NCBI GenBank assembly: GCA_002150815.3
Contig: NDFF03000287.1
Location: 1-29,214 of the forward strand
Source: Grammothele lineata
Taxonomy: Eukaryota > Basidiomycota > Agaricomycetes > Polyporales > Polyporaceae
Direction: 5' to 3'
Length of the DNA: 29,214 nt
This document shows positions 8,236 through 19,182 of this stretch, piece by piece; within the stretch, counting starts at the first letter, position 1, and each line of letters opens with the position of its first letter. The translations under genes were made by a program, and so were the position numbers. The notes beneath the pieces were generated by a model. It ran no database searches and had not been told where the DNA came from. It saw only the letters and a program-made list of their open reading frames with translations.

Positions 8236-10500
8236 TTAATAGGCTTTAGAAGTCCACCCTACTACTTCAGCTTCAGCACCATTGGTTACACAGCACTCTG
8301 TGGCCTCATTCTGTTTAATCATGACTGGCATGCCAATACACAAAGACAGCTTGCCTGCATGATGTTCAGTCATCTGAGGATCCAGACTCCAAAGTAAATC
8401 TTGGAGTTCATCTGAAACAATGTTGCGCTTGCGCAAAGGGTCTACCATTCTTCTCCTTTGTTTTTTAGGCACAGAGTCATCACTTTTACCTCCTAATCTG
8501 TCAACACTATAGAAGTCTACCAATTCTTGCCCATGTTCTATGGCAAACTTTTTACTAGCCTCCATATTAATTTTATCTCTAGCAGCATTCCATCTTGTAA
8601 TAATAGAGACATATTTGAACCTGGGATCATTCAGTTTTGGTCTGCCTTGGCCAGTACCTGCCACTCTAGATTGCAGAAGTTCTATGTCTTCCCCTGTACA
8701 TGATTTGTATCTGAGATTCTCTAAGGCTGTTCTCAATTTAGCATCTTCTGGTGTTTGTGTCTTCTGTCTCATATTTTCACGCAAAATAACAACAGTAGTG
8801 AACTGATGCCACAAAGCCTTGCCTATAGATCTCATTTGATTTTCATGGCTAGCAGTGCGGTGAATTACTCTAGCTACAGTGTGGCTGTATAAAGGAGTGC
8901 CAGTAGTAGGAGGTAGTTGAGCAAAGTCCCCTGCTACAATCATATTAATACCTCCAAATGGTGTTCCATCATTGCGCAGTGCCACACACATTTTGGCACA
9001 GATCTTGTAAAAGTCCAAGCAGTCCACCATGCTAATCTCATCCATAAATATATATTCCACATTCTGCAGCCTAGCTCTAACTTGGGTGTGACTAGCAATA
9101 TTGTCTGACCCTCCTGCCCCTTTATTTTTAAAGAAGCCAAGAATTGAGTGATATGTAGATCCTCCAATGAGAGCAGCAGCACTGCCAGTAGGGGCCACAC
9201 ACATAAATCTGTAGCTCTCTTCACGCTCTGCAAAAAAGTGCATGAGGGCCTTGATAACCTGGGACTTGCCAGTGCCTGCCATGCCACCCAAGTACATTTT
9301 GAGATGTTCACCACTAGGCTCTACAGCATGATTGGCCACAATTCTGAATGCACGCTCTTGATCATTATTCAGGCTAAATAAAGCCACAGTATCATCAATC
9401 AGCTTCTGTGAAGTCTCATTCTCTGCCTTAAACTTCTTATGTAAGAAATACTTGTTTCCTATAAGTTTGACAGCATTAGGATCAGTATTTTTAGGTGGCC
9501 AGTCCTTGGGCTTACTGTCTTTTATTTTGTCTGCTTGAGCATCTCTAGCATCAATGAGTTCTTGACGCCTATCATCAAGCACCTTCTTCCACTCACTGCT
9601 TACTATATTTTCATCTACTACAAGCCTTTTCACTTTAGGTTTATTGACCCCATCCCCTTGAGGTGGAAGATTCCAACCAGAGCTCTCTAGCATTGCAGCA
9701 GCATCTTTGAATTTATTATCACGGTCTTTCCAAGTGCTATCCTCATACTCTACATCTTTGTGCTGCAAGGCCACCATTTCCTCTCTGCGCATGGGCAACT
9801 CCATGTCATCTACATAATATCTAGTGTCCATTTCATCCAAGTCTTCTTGAGTATATCTGTCAAGCACTTTTTGTCCCTTCTCTAAGCGCTTTCTTTGAGC
9901 AGAAAAGTCATCTCTAGCATCATTACATTCATATCTAATATGAAAGTTCTTCATAATCCTCTCATCTCTGTCTGAGAAGCTATGATTTTGAAACTCTTCA
10001 TCCCACAATACATCTAAGCTTGAGCGCAGATCTTTGCCAGTTCTCCATGATTTAAATAGTGTTAACATTGTCATGCAATAATGTTCACGGCTGCCAGAGT
10101 CTTTGCGTGGCAAGGATCCACCAATAAAGTTGGGAACTAATCCTTCCTCCTCAGAGACTAGCTTCACATGATGAGTTTCATACTGGGGATGAGCTGGGGT
10201 GAACATGTGGTAGGTAGTGCTTCTTTGTGTAGTAGTCTCCTGCTTCAATTGTTTATTAGACTCATTAGTAATCAACATTTCATCTGCAGACTCTTCCTCA
10301 TCAGTAACATTCCTTGCAGCTTTAATTTTTGCACCTTCTTCATCTGAGCTCTCTTCTTCCTCTTGAGCTAAAGAGGGGCGTCCACCTTTAAGCTGAGGTA
10401 TTATATGATTTTCTCTCTTATTATGATAATTGTTCTCAATGATAGTTTCACCAATGTCATTTTCAAACTCATCATCACCATCATCTACTTCCTCTAACAC
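8236..10500 (-). CDS. Helitron RepHel, block 2: PIF1-like helicase core
   Basis: This frame has no ATG of its own near its start. It opens upstream of the block 1 stop through a Lys-rich linker and then an acidic segment, so it is the continuation of block 1 displaced by one base. Numbered from 10500: the segment about 100-160 (TPAHPQYETH, VPNFIGGSLPRKD) is the Rep-helicase linker usual in fungal Helitrons; a Q-motif-like LNNDQERAF is at 377-385; Walker A GMAGTGKS at 406-413; motif Ia APTGSAA near 436-442; Walker B FMDEIS at 485-490; motif III GDFAQLPP at 524-531. All ATPase residues are present. The role is 5'-3' DNA unwinding during rolling-circle transposition. The frame stops at 8236 just after EAEVVGWTSK, inside the helicase C-terminal region, where coding continues in block 3. 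Confidence 0.92.
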   Translation of the reverse strand: MLEEVDDGDDEFENDIGETIIENNYHNKRENHIIPQLKGGRPSLAQEEEESSDEEGAKIKAARNVTDEEESADEMLITNESNKQLKQETTTQRSTTYHMFTPAHPQYETHHVKLVSEEEGLVPNFIGGSLPRKDSGSREHYCMTMLTLFKSWRTGKDLRSSLDVLWDEEFQNHSFSDRDERIMKNFHIRYECNDARDDFSAQRKRLEKGQKVLDRYTQEDLDEMDTRYYVDDMELPMRREEMVALQHKDVEYEDSTWKDRDNKFKDAAAMLESSGWNLPPQGDGVNKPKVKRLVVDENIVSSEWKKVLDDRRQELIDARDAQADKIKDSKPKDWPPKNTDPNAVKLIGNKYFLHKKFKAENETSQKLIDDTVALFSLNNDQERAFRIVANHAVEPSGEHLKMYLGGMAGTGKSQVIKALMHFFAEREESYRFMCVAPTGSAAALIGGSTYHSILGFFKNKGAGGSDNIASHTQVRARLQNVEYIFMDEISMVDCLDFYKICAKMCVALRNDGTPFGGINMIVAGDFAQLPPTTGTPLYSHTVARVIHRTASHENQMRSIGKALWHQFTTVVILRENMRQKTQTPEDAKLRTALENLRYKSCTGEDIELLQSRVAGTGQGRPKLNDPRFKYVSIITRWNAARDKINMEASKKFAIEHGQELVDFYSVDRLGGKSDDSVPKKQRRRMVDPLRKRNIVSDELQDLLWSLDPQMTEHHAGKLSLCIGMPVMIKQNEATECCVTNGAEAEVVGWTSKAY

Positions 10501-13500
10501 AGCATGCTCCTCATTTCCCTTGCCTTTCTGCTTTTTCTTGCCCTTGGCATGCGCTTCTTTTCATACAATCTGATCCAATCATATAAACATACCTCTTCAA
10601 ACTCTACAGGGCGGCATATATAATCAGTCACAGGTGTCACAGCATATACCTCATCAGTTTTGAGTCCCTGCTTTAACCCTAGCATGACCTTAGATTTGCC
10701 TTCTTTTTCTATTTGATCAGAGTCCTCAAAGGCCTTCAATACTTCATATATATATCCCTTCCAATAGCAGGCTCTGAACTTATGGCTGGTATAATGGTCT
10801 GGATGCTTGAGAAGATACATAGCTGCCATAGGGCCTCCAATTTCTGATGCTGCAGTTAATGCATTCACTATTTTTGTTATCATGCTTCTAGCCTTTTCTC
10901 TGGTAGTTTTTACACTGCCTAGCAACTCTGTGTTGCGTGAAAACACCTCTTGCACAGACCTAAACATCACATGTGTTTTTAGCGGTGTTTTAGTAATATA
11001 ATCAGCAACATATGCTATTACAGACTTGATAGCTGTGCCAGAGAGGAGACTGGTAACATCATGATTGCAGCGAAGGATATATGACAGTGCTGGTGTAAAT
11101 GTATTCATCATTGGCTCTCCCTTCTTCATAATTAGGGCTCCTGTTTCAGCATCAATGCCAGTGGCAGGATATGTCTCTCTAGGAAACCTTGCCTTGCATA
11201 CTTTTGTGTTGGGATCAAGGCAGCCTCTGTTGTCAAACTCCTGCTTCTCTTGTAATGGCTTTTGAGTATCCTGTTTACTATCACTGTCTGCCACATTTTG
11301 TGAAGACTTTTTTCTTGTGCTTTTCACTCTGCATTCATGCACATTAGACTTGTATAAAATTTCATTTACCTCCTGCTTATAACTCTTCCACCAAGCTTCA
11401 TATGTAGTGCATATATCACATTGATCTCCTTCATTATGCTCAATAGTGCATTTTGTTGGTGGAGGATGAGGTAACTTTTCAACTACAGATATCTTTGTAG
11501 GATTATTAGTCTCAGATTTTTTAACTTGTGAGCTCACAGCCTCCATTGTACTGTTAATAAACTCTCCTTGATGGCAGCCCTCCAAATATTCTACCATGGC
11601 TTTTTGGAAATCAGAAGTAGGATCTAATATTTTATCTCTAATTTCTTGTGGAGGTAATGAGTTTTGAATCCACAGCAGCATGTGTAAGTGCAGGGTTAGG
11701 CGGCCCTGCTGTTCTACTGTTCCATAGTATCCTGCAGTCTCACCATATAAGCCAGGTTTATTGGTGCCAACACCTAGAACATGCTTGAGAAACAGTTCTA
11801 CTATGACATTAAAGAAGCGAGCCCCTGCTACTGGATTGTTTGCAATAAGGTTGAGGCGCTCCTCTTTCACTCTGAACTCTGGTGTATATTCCTGCTGAGT
11901 GTCTGCAAAATAAAGTGCTAGAGGATGTTTGACATCAGCAGGAGCAAAGGTAATAAACCAAGAGGGGGCACCAAGATATGAAACTAAGGCCCAGATTTCA
12001 TTGCGCATATACTTTTTGCTGGTTACAGACCCCTTCACTTTATAGTTGACATGGTCCAAGTCAGAAAGCAACTTAAAGCAAGCTTTCTCTTCTTCAGTCT
12101 CTGGCTTCACACTTCCTTGGCCTAGTCTTTCAATCAGAGATGTCAAAGTTTCATCATTAATATTTATAATGCGGTTGGCAATGTCCTGGAACTTTTTCTT
12201 ATCTGCTAGCAAGTATCCAGCAGTAGTAGACTCTTTGATTTGTTGGTGATTAAGGGCTACCAAAGGGAATAGGGGCTCAAGCTGAAACCTCTTATCATGA
12301 TACATAAGAAGTTGCTGCTTGCGCCGCTCTTCTGATATAGGCACAAAACCATAGGAGTTGTCTGGGTCTGTTATGTTCTTCATGCCACCAAGGCCATAGG
12401 GAAATAGCCAGGGAAACATTTGAGGATATAGCTGAGGGTTATTATAGAGACTTTCAGGCTGCTCAGCTTGACCAATTCCTAGCACTTTTCCTCCTGATTT
12501 AAAGTGCTCTACTGCTCTAGCTTTAATTTCATATGGCCTGATTTTTCCTAGCCTCTCTAATGTTTCTCCAGTAAGTCCATGAACAATAAAGGGGCATTCA
12601 CCCTCCTCTACTCCTTCTTCCTCCTCAGTTTTATTTACAGCAGCTGCTTCAGGGTCTACATTTGACTCTGCCATTGTTTGAGTGTAGTTTACAATGACCG
12701 GTGGTTCATCTTCTGGATACTCTTGAAGATTTTCATATGAAATAGTCAAGTCTGCATAGTCTGCATGATTGAGCTTGAGCCACTCTAGTGCTGCAGCCAC
12801 TTTTTTCCTTCTAACTAGCATGGGTGTGCGCTTATAATCTTTAGTTGTGGGTTGATTGGGGCCTAAATATAAAAATGCTAAAACATCATCTAAGTCCTCC
12901 CTTGGTGGTGGCAAAACAGAATATATCTTAGGCATAGGCAGTGAATGGCTGACAACATTGGCTTTCATTTTTGACATGCCAGAGATCTGGACTTTAACAA
13001 TGCAAGCATTATGTTTCACTCTAGCAATAAGCAGTTTTTCAGTCCAGCTGAGGTCTTTGAGTGCATCTGGAACTTCTCCAATCCATAAGCCATTAGCTAG
13101 ACTATCAGGTGGTAGCCTGCCTAACTTTAATTCAGTTACACAAGTAGGGCAGACATCTTTACAATTAGGCAGAAGCACAGGGCCTGAATGAGGTACTATG
13201 GGATCAGATACATGTTTGCGCTCTTTGCGGGTTACAGCAATGTCAGGTTTCAATATGTTCAAGTTTAGCTTCAATTCAGATAAAGCTTTGAGTTCTTTTT
13301 TAGAGGTTAATAGGCCGCACACAGCACATGGTCCCTCTATAAAGTTCTCAAGCTTAATAGCCTCTGAAAAGCCTCTGATGACAGAGTCTAACATATTTTT
13401 ATTAGGGGGCGGAGGTGGAAACTTAGCATCTACATTTACTGTTGAAGAAGTTTCATTGAGTGGTAAAAGTCTACGCTGGCGTTGATTTTGCATTCTTTGT

Positions 13501-14530
13501 GCACCTGTTTGAGCAGAATCTGTAGGCACAAATAGTGTTGTAAATTTTAAACAACTGAGGCAGCGGTGCTGTAAAATTGCTTTAGCTAGCCTTGCTTTAT
13601 TTTTCTGTACACTAGTATTACAAAGCACATTATGGGCTGCTGCAATAGTTAGCATATGCTGCTTTGTTAAACGCATCATAAGATGGTGTAAAGGGATGTC
13701 TACTAATATACCCTCCTGAATATTGGTGGTCTCTGAATGAGAAATATAGCTGTGAAAGCGGTACTCAGAGGACATGTCCATGACACCTTTTATAGGGTAA
13801 CGGCCTAGCTCTAGTGAAGTCCAGCGGCAAACTCTAGCTTTTACTGGGCCCTTTGGAAGCACGGCTCCTCCAAACTGTGATATCATCTCTGGCTGTACTG
13901 TAGGCAATATAGTTATTTGAGAAGATTTCAAAGCACTGTCAAACTTATAGCCAATATACACTATCATAATAAAAAAGTCATGCTTCAACATTAAAGGCCT
14001 CATGCTGAACACTTTTATATCATGCACTAGCCTTTCTGCTTTACGCCACAAAGTATGCAAATTATAATAGTTCATTTGTTTGAAAGGGCTTGATAATATA
14101 TCCAGCCCTTGATAATTAAAGTCTATAACTATAGCAGAGCTTTTGCGGGAGGTGCTCGCCCAAACCTCGTCCACAATGGACCCAGGACTTTCTATTAAGG
14201 TGCCTGGCATAACCTCTGATAGTAGCTTATAGTCTGTTAAAGACACACAGCAGTGATACCCTTTGTCTATGTAAGCAATGATGAGAGAGTTGTTGCATTG
14301 TATACATATATATAATGCTCACCTAAGTTGCTATACTGCATAACAGAAGCATCTAGCAGTTGAGAAAAAGGAGCTAGAACATCTATATTGTGTTGAGCTT
14401 GGCCTAGGCGGCCAGCTATGGTTACACCTTGTTGGAGAGTGTGAATAGTTCCTATATGGGCCAGCCAATGCTGCATAATGCACTGGCAGGCCCATATAAG
14501 AAATATTATAGCAGGGTTGAATGTGCGCAT
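10494..14530 (-). CDS. Helitron RepHel, block 1: DUF6570 and HUH/Y2 replication initiator
   Basis: Exon 1 is 14530-14323 (ATG with A at -3, 69 codons plus one base). A 56-nt GTGAGC...ATAG intron occupies 14322-14267. Exon 2 runs in frame from 14266 to the stop at 10494. Numbering from codon GTG 14246: Cys pairs C229/C232, C307/C310 and C366/C369; DUF6570 about 365-520; Helitron-like N domain about 640-860; HUH motif H853-L-H855 in GRLTLHLHMLLW; catalytic tyrosines Y1079 and Y1083 in AYVADYITK. The family nicks DNA at the element end and starts rolling-circle transfer. A further Cys cluster (C933, C943, C946) lies after the HUH motif. The frame ends shortly after DWIRLYEKKR, where helicase coding continues in another frame: the sequence appears to lack one base. 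The protein should act in the nucleus. Confidence 0.92.
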
Positions 14531-15006
14531 GGTTGAGGTGGTGGTGGTAAGAGATCAAGAGTTGAACATGAAAGAAGCGCTGAGAGCGATCAACATGAAC
14601 ATACGGTCACATGATATGTGAAATAGACGCTTAAAGACGGCACTTTCAAAGACAAAGGTCAACCATCTATTTCATTCATTCATTGACATGTTCATATAAG
14701 CACACTTATTCAAAGAGAACCACAAAGCATATATTGATAAAAGAGCGGCATGATGTAAGATCTACGGTGACTAACAAGCTAGATGTAAAGAGCGGCATAG
14801 AGTTAGGCAGAATACAAAGAAGAGACATAGATGTGAATAATGACAGTAAAGAGTTGGTCCAATAGATAGAGGTAGCATTATGTATGAATAGGATATAGCA
14901 GGTAAAAGCAGGCATAGACTGATATGTGTGGAAAATATGAGCAGCAGATATGGATGATAAGAGAGCAGGGAGCGCATGTAGATGTGATGTAAGAGCAAGC
15001 AAAGGA
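14531..15006 (-). promoter_or_regulatory. Region between gene A and the Helitron; probable Helitron 5' end and promoter
   Basis: This 476-bp interval has no supportable gene; frames in it are antisense or out-of-frame shadows of gene A's end. An in-frame TGA lies about 24 nt upstream of the Helitron ATG, supporting the chosen start. A TATA-like CTTATATGA lies about 165 nt upstream of the ATG on the minus strand. The Helitron 5' terminus (TC) would be expected here if the neighbouring genes are not cargo, but I cannot pinpoint it. Confidence 0.35.
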
Positions 15007-18000
15007 CTATCTAGAGGCCAGGCGGACAGCACCCAACAGGTTGAGGTTGACGGAAATAGGCTTTCCTTCTCCTGCTGCCACCTCAGTGGTAGATGTCGAT
15101 GAGGAGGCTGCATTAGGCTTCTTAGGAGAGGTTATCCACCCCCAAGAGACCGCCTTTTGAGAGGTGTTACTCTCCTCTGTCTTCTTGGGCACATAGCAGG
15201 AGACATTATAGTATACCACACAAAGGTCTCCTGGCTGCAGCTCTTGGTTGAGAGGGGGAAGGGTAGTAAAGGGGTCATTGATGTCCCAGCCCTTGTTTCC
15301 TGTCAGCCTCTTCATAACCATCTTGTTGCTAGCATCCCATAACATGACTAGATTTGTGGATGTTAGAAAACTATTATAGGCAAAGATTCAAGTAACATAC
15401 TGTCTGCATTGTTAGGCGTCTTTGCAATATCTTGCCAATCTAATATAGACTTGGGATGCAAGATTTTGTTGACGCCGTTGGTCTTTGTCACTAAATTGAT
15501 AGAAATTAGAACATGCTTACAAAGTGAATGTAAAAATCACTTACAGGCATAGTTGCCAGTCTTAATCTCCAAACCAACCACATTGACACCATCTGCTGTT
15601 CTGGTCTCTCCACTAACAAAAGAGGTGGTCCAAGGAACAAGAGGATTGGCCTGGGTGACGGTGCCGTAGAAATTCCACACCCGCTCTGTGTGATTGGCAT
15701 CATCACCAACTGGCAGTATACAGACCCTCTTGTAAGTCTTGGCATCAAAGCGACCATTGTAGGTATTAGTGTAAGTCTGCTGGGTATTGCTGGCATACAC
15801 CAAACCCATCATCATGCCAATGCTTCTTTTGGTGTTTGAGCTACGGTGGTGGCAGATAAACTCATCTGTAGAGGTGACAGAGAGCTTGACAGCAGCTAAG
15901 CCATCTGTAGGAGCGCAAAGAGGGTTGTGGGTGGTGATCCCATTGCCTGCATAGGACCATATGGCCAGAAAGTCCCTGTATTGCAAATAATGTGAGCTGT
16001 AATATGCTGAAATGAATGATAAACAAATTCTCACTTGCGGTGAATGTTCTCATACAGATTGAAAATATCCTTCCAATTAAAGGGAGTAATAGGATCCTTC
16101 TTTCTGTAGTCCAGCTCAATGGGGCTAATGACAGATTTGATTGTCAATGTCAGAATACATCATTTAAAGGAGAAACTTACGCAATGACAGGAAAGTATGC
16201 CAAAGTCTCAGCAGGGGAAGTGTCATGGTCAATGATGTAGCATTGAGCACCCCAAGGAGCGGCAACACCAGGAGTGCAAGAGCCACTGAAGTGTCAAGTT
16301 AATATATAGTAGAATATATAATAGTAGCATAACTCACACACTGACGATGTCCTTGGGAACATCAATGGCATCATTTTCCTTGGAGGAGTCCTCTTGCTCT
16401 TCACCAGAATGATCCTGCTTGTCTGAATCATCCTCACTAATAAATGAATGACATTAGTTGTAAGCTAGAAAAACAAATGATAGCGCACATGTCCCACCTA
16501 GGGCTAGGCTCCCTAGCCTTCTTCTTTCCCTTGTCCTTCTTATTGAACATAGCTGATCTATCTCTATTCCTGCAACAGGTTAATGTGGAAATAAAAATGA
16601 TGATACATAAACACACTTCTCTTCATCTTGATATCCCTCAGAGAAGAATTTGGCCCCAGATCTGCATATATAAATCAGCTATGATAAAGGCAATAAAAGA
16701 GAATCTTACTCAGGCTTTGATGGCTTAGTGGGAGAAGCCTGGCGCTTGCCAGAGGGAACCTCAATCCAAAAGGTGCTACTAGCCTTAGTCTTGCCCTTGC
16801 CCTTGCTATTATTAAATATCTATATCAGCAGTCATTGGCAGTTAAATAGAAGGCGCACTTGACAATAGAGGAGGGTTTCTCCTGTTCCTCTTCAGAACTA
16901 TCATCATGCTTACTGCTAGCACAAGTAGTAAACAAACTGAGAGTGATGCAATTGAACTAGGGGTGCCTACACAACACGAGACTTCTTCTTAGGAGAGCGT
17001 CTATATACCAATATCAATCACCGCTGTAAGCAAGATGCTATCTAAACTTACTGAACATCCTGCTCCTCCTCATCAGAAGAGTTCCTAATGGCCACATTTA
17101 AAGTATGCTCAAATGTGACACTGTAAATGACTTACGGGGCTTCACGCTTAGAGGGGCGGCTCTTCAAAGGAGAGCTGCTCAACAAGTTTAGCATATAGTG
17201 AAATATGTGTCTGTAATATTGCATACCTCTTATGACCAGGTGTATTCTGCTGGGCCTTCATGATAGAGCGGGGCTTGGGCTTGGTGTGTGATGCCTTGTC
17301 CATCCTATAATCAAATATTAGTATAGTGTTTACAGTTTAATTACAAACTTCATACTCTTCATCCTCCTCTGAGTCACTATCCTTCTGAGCAGCCTTGCGC
17401 TTGCTAGACTTGGTAGTGGGTGGGGATCTAGGGTTAAATTAATTAGGACTGCCGCTTTCAACATCACTTTGTACTCACATATCCTTGGCCTTTGTAGGCC
17501 GGCCCCTTTTTTTAGGGGACTGAGGAGGACTCTCCACACTAGGCTGTATTAGTGCAAACATTTAAATGTATCAATAGTGTACTCACAACTCTATGTCACT
17601 GTCATTGTCTTCAGATTCAGCAGGCCTAATAAAATGATGTTAGCATTCACTTTTACATTATAGACAGTGCACTCACTGAGGCTTGTGAGCCTTCTTAGGG
17701 GTAGCCTTGATCTTAATTGGGGTGGCCTTGACACTCTTCTTGCTAATGTGTTTATAAATATTGAATCACTGAATTACAGAAAGTAGAATGGCTTACACAG
17801 GAGAGGGAGTGGGAGGGGTTACTGGAGGGCTGCTGTGGCGGCTGCGGGACCTTCTATAATATTGTATTAATATTGTGTATAAAGAAGACTATCAAGTGAG
17901 AACTTACTTGGCCTTGGGAGTCTTCATGACCTCTGGACGGTTGTCAGGCTCATCCTCACTGCTAAAGCTGTAGTGTATAAGTATATCTCTAAACAGTGAA

Positions 18001-18493
18001 AGCAGACATACTCTTCATCAGGGACGACAAAACTAGTGTCATAGTGGTCATCCCTGAAAAGAAGAGATGAAAATATATACAAGGCAATAAAAGAACACTT
18101 ACTCATCACCAGAGCGGGCCTCATCATCCGCTACAGAATCACCAGAACCCTCTTCTTCAGAATTCTGCTCTTCATCTTCCTCTTCTTCATTGTCCTCCTC
18201 AGCCTCTGAGTCAGGAACAATTTCAGGGCTAAAAGAGAAATGAGGAATGGTAAATAGAGTATAAAATATAGTACACACCTCTTGGGCTGCTTGCGGCCCC
18301 TAGTAGGAGCCCCACCTTTGCCACTGGCTGGCTTGCCCCGCTTGGCCTTTTGGTTTCTAATGGCGGTAGTCTGCCTTGTAACCCTTCTGGCATGATGTGA
18401 GCAATGAAAAATCTACAAAAAAATGACATACTTGGGAGCAACTAAGGCGACCTCCTTGGCCTGAGACTTCTTGGTGCTAGCTTTAGGAGGCAT
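15007..18493 (-). CDS. Gene A: 24-exon nuclear-type charged protein with unrecognised C-terminal domain
   Basis: ATG at 18493 (start MPPKASTKKSQAKE) and stop at 15007. I trace 24 exons with GT-AG introns, all in frame, giving about 770 residues. First exon 18493-18432; main domain exon 15975-15545; last exon 15347-15007. Exons 1-19 are mostly micro-exons of about 30-130 nt that alternate basic blocks (KKRGRPTKAK, an AT-hook-like core near 17486-17515; RSPKKKSRVV) with acidic blocks (SDSEEDEE, EEEEDEEQ), so the N-terminal half should be disordered and nuclear. The last roughly 355 residues (exons 20-24) are compositionally normal and globular, with aromatic-rich segments such as APWGAQCYIIDHD, FLAIWSYAGNG and QPGDLCVVYYNVSCY. 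I do not recognise this domain; a chromatin or DNA-binding role is only inferred from the charged tail. No disabling lesion was seen. It is transcribed in the same direction as the Helitron and divergent from gene B. Confidence 0.8.
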
Positions 18494-18605
18494 GCTATAA
18501 GAGGAGTGAATAAAGGGAGGTAAAGGATGAGAGCTTGAGAGGGAGATTGACAGAGATGGGAGATGCAAAAAAAGAGTAGGTGGGGGACGGATGAAGAAAG
18601 AGGTG

Positions 18606-18613
18606 TTTATAAA
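18606..18613 (-). promoter_or_regulatory. TATA-like element upstream of gene A
   Basis: TTTATAAA lies about 113 nt upstream of gene A's ATG on the minus strand, in the 690-bp divergent interval shared with gene B. A CCAAT sequence occurs near 18695. Both are plausible core-promoter elements but rest on position and motif only. Confidence 0.3.
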
Positions 18614-19182
18614 GAGCCTGCCTGCCCCAAAAAAAGAATCGTACGAGGTTGCCCCAACCCCAAAGATTTGAGTCTCCAAGACATTTTTTCTGCCGCCAAT
18701 CAGTCTCATATTTGGGCTTGGAGACACAAGCGAGAAATATGAAATGGCAATCTCTAGGCTCTAGTGAACACTCTCCTTGTCTTTCAATCCTGCTTGTCCA
18801 TATTATAAGTTGCAGGCCTCCATCTCTCAGGTTCAAGCACATATCTTGTGGTTTGAGATCGAAGTGTGTATAGAGAAGAAACAAGCTTTTGATAAAGTTG
18901 AAAGAAGGATGAGAAGGCAGTTCTATGATGTGAGATTTGAAATAGAAAGTCCAGAAGGCCAAGCCATTTGAAATATCAATGAGGCAGCATGTTTGGCTCC
19001 TCTAAAAATAAAGTACTTGAAGTCTAGAACTTTAAGCCGCCTCCCCTACTCACCTCCTCTTTTAACTTGGCCAACTTGGACTACCGCCTACTGCCTCCCC
19101 CTTCTATCAACTACACTGCACCCACTATATTTCCCACTTCGAAGAGTACTCCTTCTTATAATGATCTACCACCCTCAGCTCT
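18614..19182. other. Divergent intergenic region between genes A and B
   Basis: No coding sequence is supported. Frames here have no splice or composition support. It probably contains both promoters and 5' untranslated regions; pyrimidine-rich runs lie at about 19038-19140 just before the gene B start. Confidence 0.4.

Larger units (their letters stand above)
6543..14530 (-). mobile_element. Autonomous Helitron (RepHel) with C-terminal USP-like domain
   Basis: A single minus-strand coding unit of about 8 kb encodes, in order: a spliced 69-residue N-terminal exon, DUF6570 with zinc-type cysteines, the Helitron-like N domain with the HUH motif, the two catalytic tyrosines, a PIF1/RecD-like helicase and a ubiquitin-specific-protease-like domain. 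This is the rolling-circle RepHel architecture plus a peptidase. About 2,600 codons remain open apart from two single-base frameshifts, at about 10.5 kb and 8.24 kb, so the copy is young. Termini were not assigned. Helitrons end in CTRR at the 3' end, and CTAG and CTAA candidates exist at about 6475-6520, but no convincing terminal hairpin was seen. The 5' end should lie between 14530 and gene A, or much further out if the flanking genes are cargo. Confidence 0.93.

Noticed and set aside
8540..9381. Plus-strand frames opposite the Helitron helicase
   Set aside because: Antisense shadows of a well-supported coding region.
10494..10560. Programmed -1 frameshift between the Rep and helicase blocks
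   Set aside because: The A-rich linker is suggestive, but no X XXY YYZ heptamer is in the required frame; a single-base deletion or sequencing error is simpler.
14706..15113. 135-codon minus-strand frame between gene A and the Helitron
   Set aside because: Its N-terminal part overlaps the last exon of gene A in another frame and the rest is low-complexity Ser/Leu; no coding support.
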